Part shown: piece by piece, positions 63,245 through 64,000 of the stretch
How the letters are laid out: each line of letters begins with the position of its first letter
How positions within the stretch are numbered: the first letter of the stretch is position 1
Assembly (NCBI GenBank): GCA_030544235.1
Contig: CM060464.1
Coordinates: 24,171,152-24,235,151 of the forward strand
Reading direction: 5' to 3'
Origin: Lepturacanthus savala
Taxonomy: Eukaryota; Chordata; Actinopteri; Scombriformes; Trichiuridae
Length of the DNA stretch: 64,000 bases
Translations under genes and position numbers: made by a program
The notes under the pieces: generated by a model
The model's input: only the letters and a program-made list of their open reading frames with translations
Database searches by the model: none
Told to the model about the DNA's origin: nothing

Positions 63245-64000
63245 TTTATTTATAATCACTCTTCAAAGTTTTCAGAATTATACAAGAAAAAAAGAAGGCT
63301 CTGTCACCCCATATGTGTATGTGTGTGTATATGTGTATGTATGTGCATGTCTATGTATGCTTTTGTATTTATTATTACTTTTAATTTTAATTCTTAAGCA
63401 GAAATATTACTGTCCATTTATTTGTTGGATTTATGTTGTATTTATTTTGTTTTTAAATTTAATTTGTAATTTTTAGCACTGTGTTCATGACTGGTCCTCC
63501 ATAAATAAAGACTGATTGACTGACTGATTGATTCATTCATTCATTCATTGAGTGAGTGCATTTTGATGCATGGACCACAAACCACTTATTTGTTGATACA
63601 GTAAAGGCACAATAAACATCACAAATTAAGGCTAAAATACATTTAGATTCCATTGTTCTGGTATCTGTGTTTTTCAAAATGTCTGCCATGAAAAGGGCCT
63701 ATTTCGGGATAAGTGAGGTGTAAATAAGTGAGTAAAAAAACAAAAAAAAAACAGTCTTGTACTTTTTCCGTTGTTTTGTGTGTATCCATTTCTATATGTA
63801 AATATATAGATGTTCATACTTTTCGCCCCTGAAATCTCTGCTGCAGCTGTTGTCTCCACCCAGCAGCATCCTTCCATCAGAGTCTGGGGACTCCATGCTC
63901 ATCATTCCCACCCCACTCCCTGCTGTGATGAGCTTTATTGAAGTGAGTTACAAGGTCAAAGCTTAGACACTGAACAGCAGAGCTGTAAATATTTCACAAT
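63242..64000. other. Unannotated DNA with a LINE-like tail
   Basis: A GTAT-rich patch spans about 63313-63358. At about 63500-63550, CCATAAATAAAGACTGATTG followed by GACTGACTGATTGATTCATT looks like the 3' tail of a plus-strand LINE with a short tandem end, but no coding body is recognisable upstream. No gene is recognised to the window end. Confidence 0.4.

Overview
The window is vertebrate, almost certainly teleost, genomic DNA with no host protein-coding gene that I can recognise. It is AT-rich and full of TA, CA/GT, TTC and AAT microsatellites. It carries a transposon mix typical of ray-finned fish: L2, RTE/Rex3-like, Rex1/CR1-like and L1-like LINEs, a tRNA-headed SINE, piggyBac and hAT derivatives, and Tc1-type and other MITEs. 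No operons, ribosome binding sites, CRISPR arrays or rRNA genes are visible. The open frames of about 60-150 codons elsewhere look like chance frames or reads through simple repeats.

Layout. 1-1009: AT-rich DNA ending in a poly-T tract. 1010-4231: a long but dead L2 LINE on the minus strand, with TTGCC-type tail, APE endonuclease and reverse transcriptase. 4232-9745: unannotated DNA with a long TA array (5461-5576), a 208-bp inverted-repeat MITE (6372-6579) and a decayed LINE 3' end (about 7690-8566). 9746-15525: a CA array, a decayed minisatellite split by a TTAA-flanked insertion, one copy of a repeat family found again at 59.7 kb, a hAT-like end and a Tc1-type MITE. 15526-31790: mostly unannotated, with strong short-loop hairpins, a SINE 3' fragment, a 129-bp tandem duplication and a CpG-rich patch. 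31791-33252: a hAT-type element bounded by CAGTGGTGGA termini and split by a Rex3-like LINE. 37101-42142: a piggyBac C-terminal fossil, an L1-like LINE fossil, a SINE, a Rex1-like fragment and a second L2 fragment. 44845-47390: the most informative block. An internally deleted piggyBac that keeps both transposase termini but not the catalytic core lies next to a TA array, into which a 1,026-bp hAT-type element has inserted. 47391-64000: sparse DNA with repeat fragments and a few conserved-looking GC-richer patches.

Nothing here works together as a pathway. The functional story is the history of mobile elements, including nested insertions, shared LINE/SINE tails, target-site choice in TA arrays and loss of the piggyBac catalytic domain. 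I found no convincing undescribed biological system. The best leads are the piggyBac deletion derivative with retained DNA-binding ends, the composite 44.8-47.4 kb locus, and a set of near-perfect short-loop hairpins that look like template-switch events.
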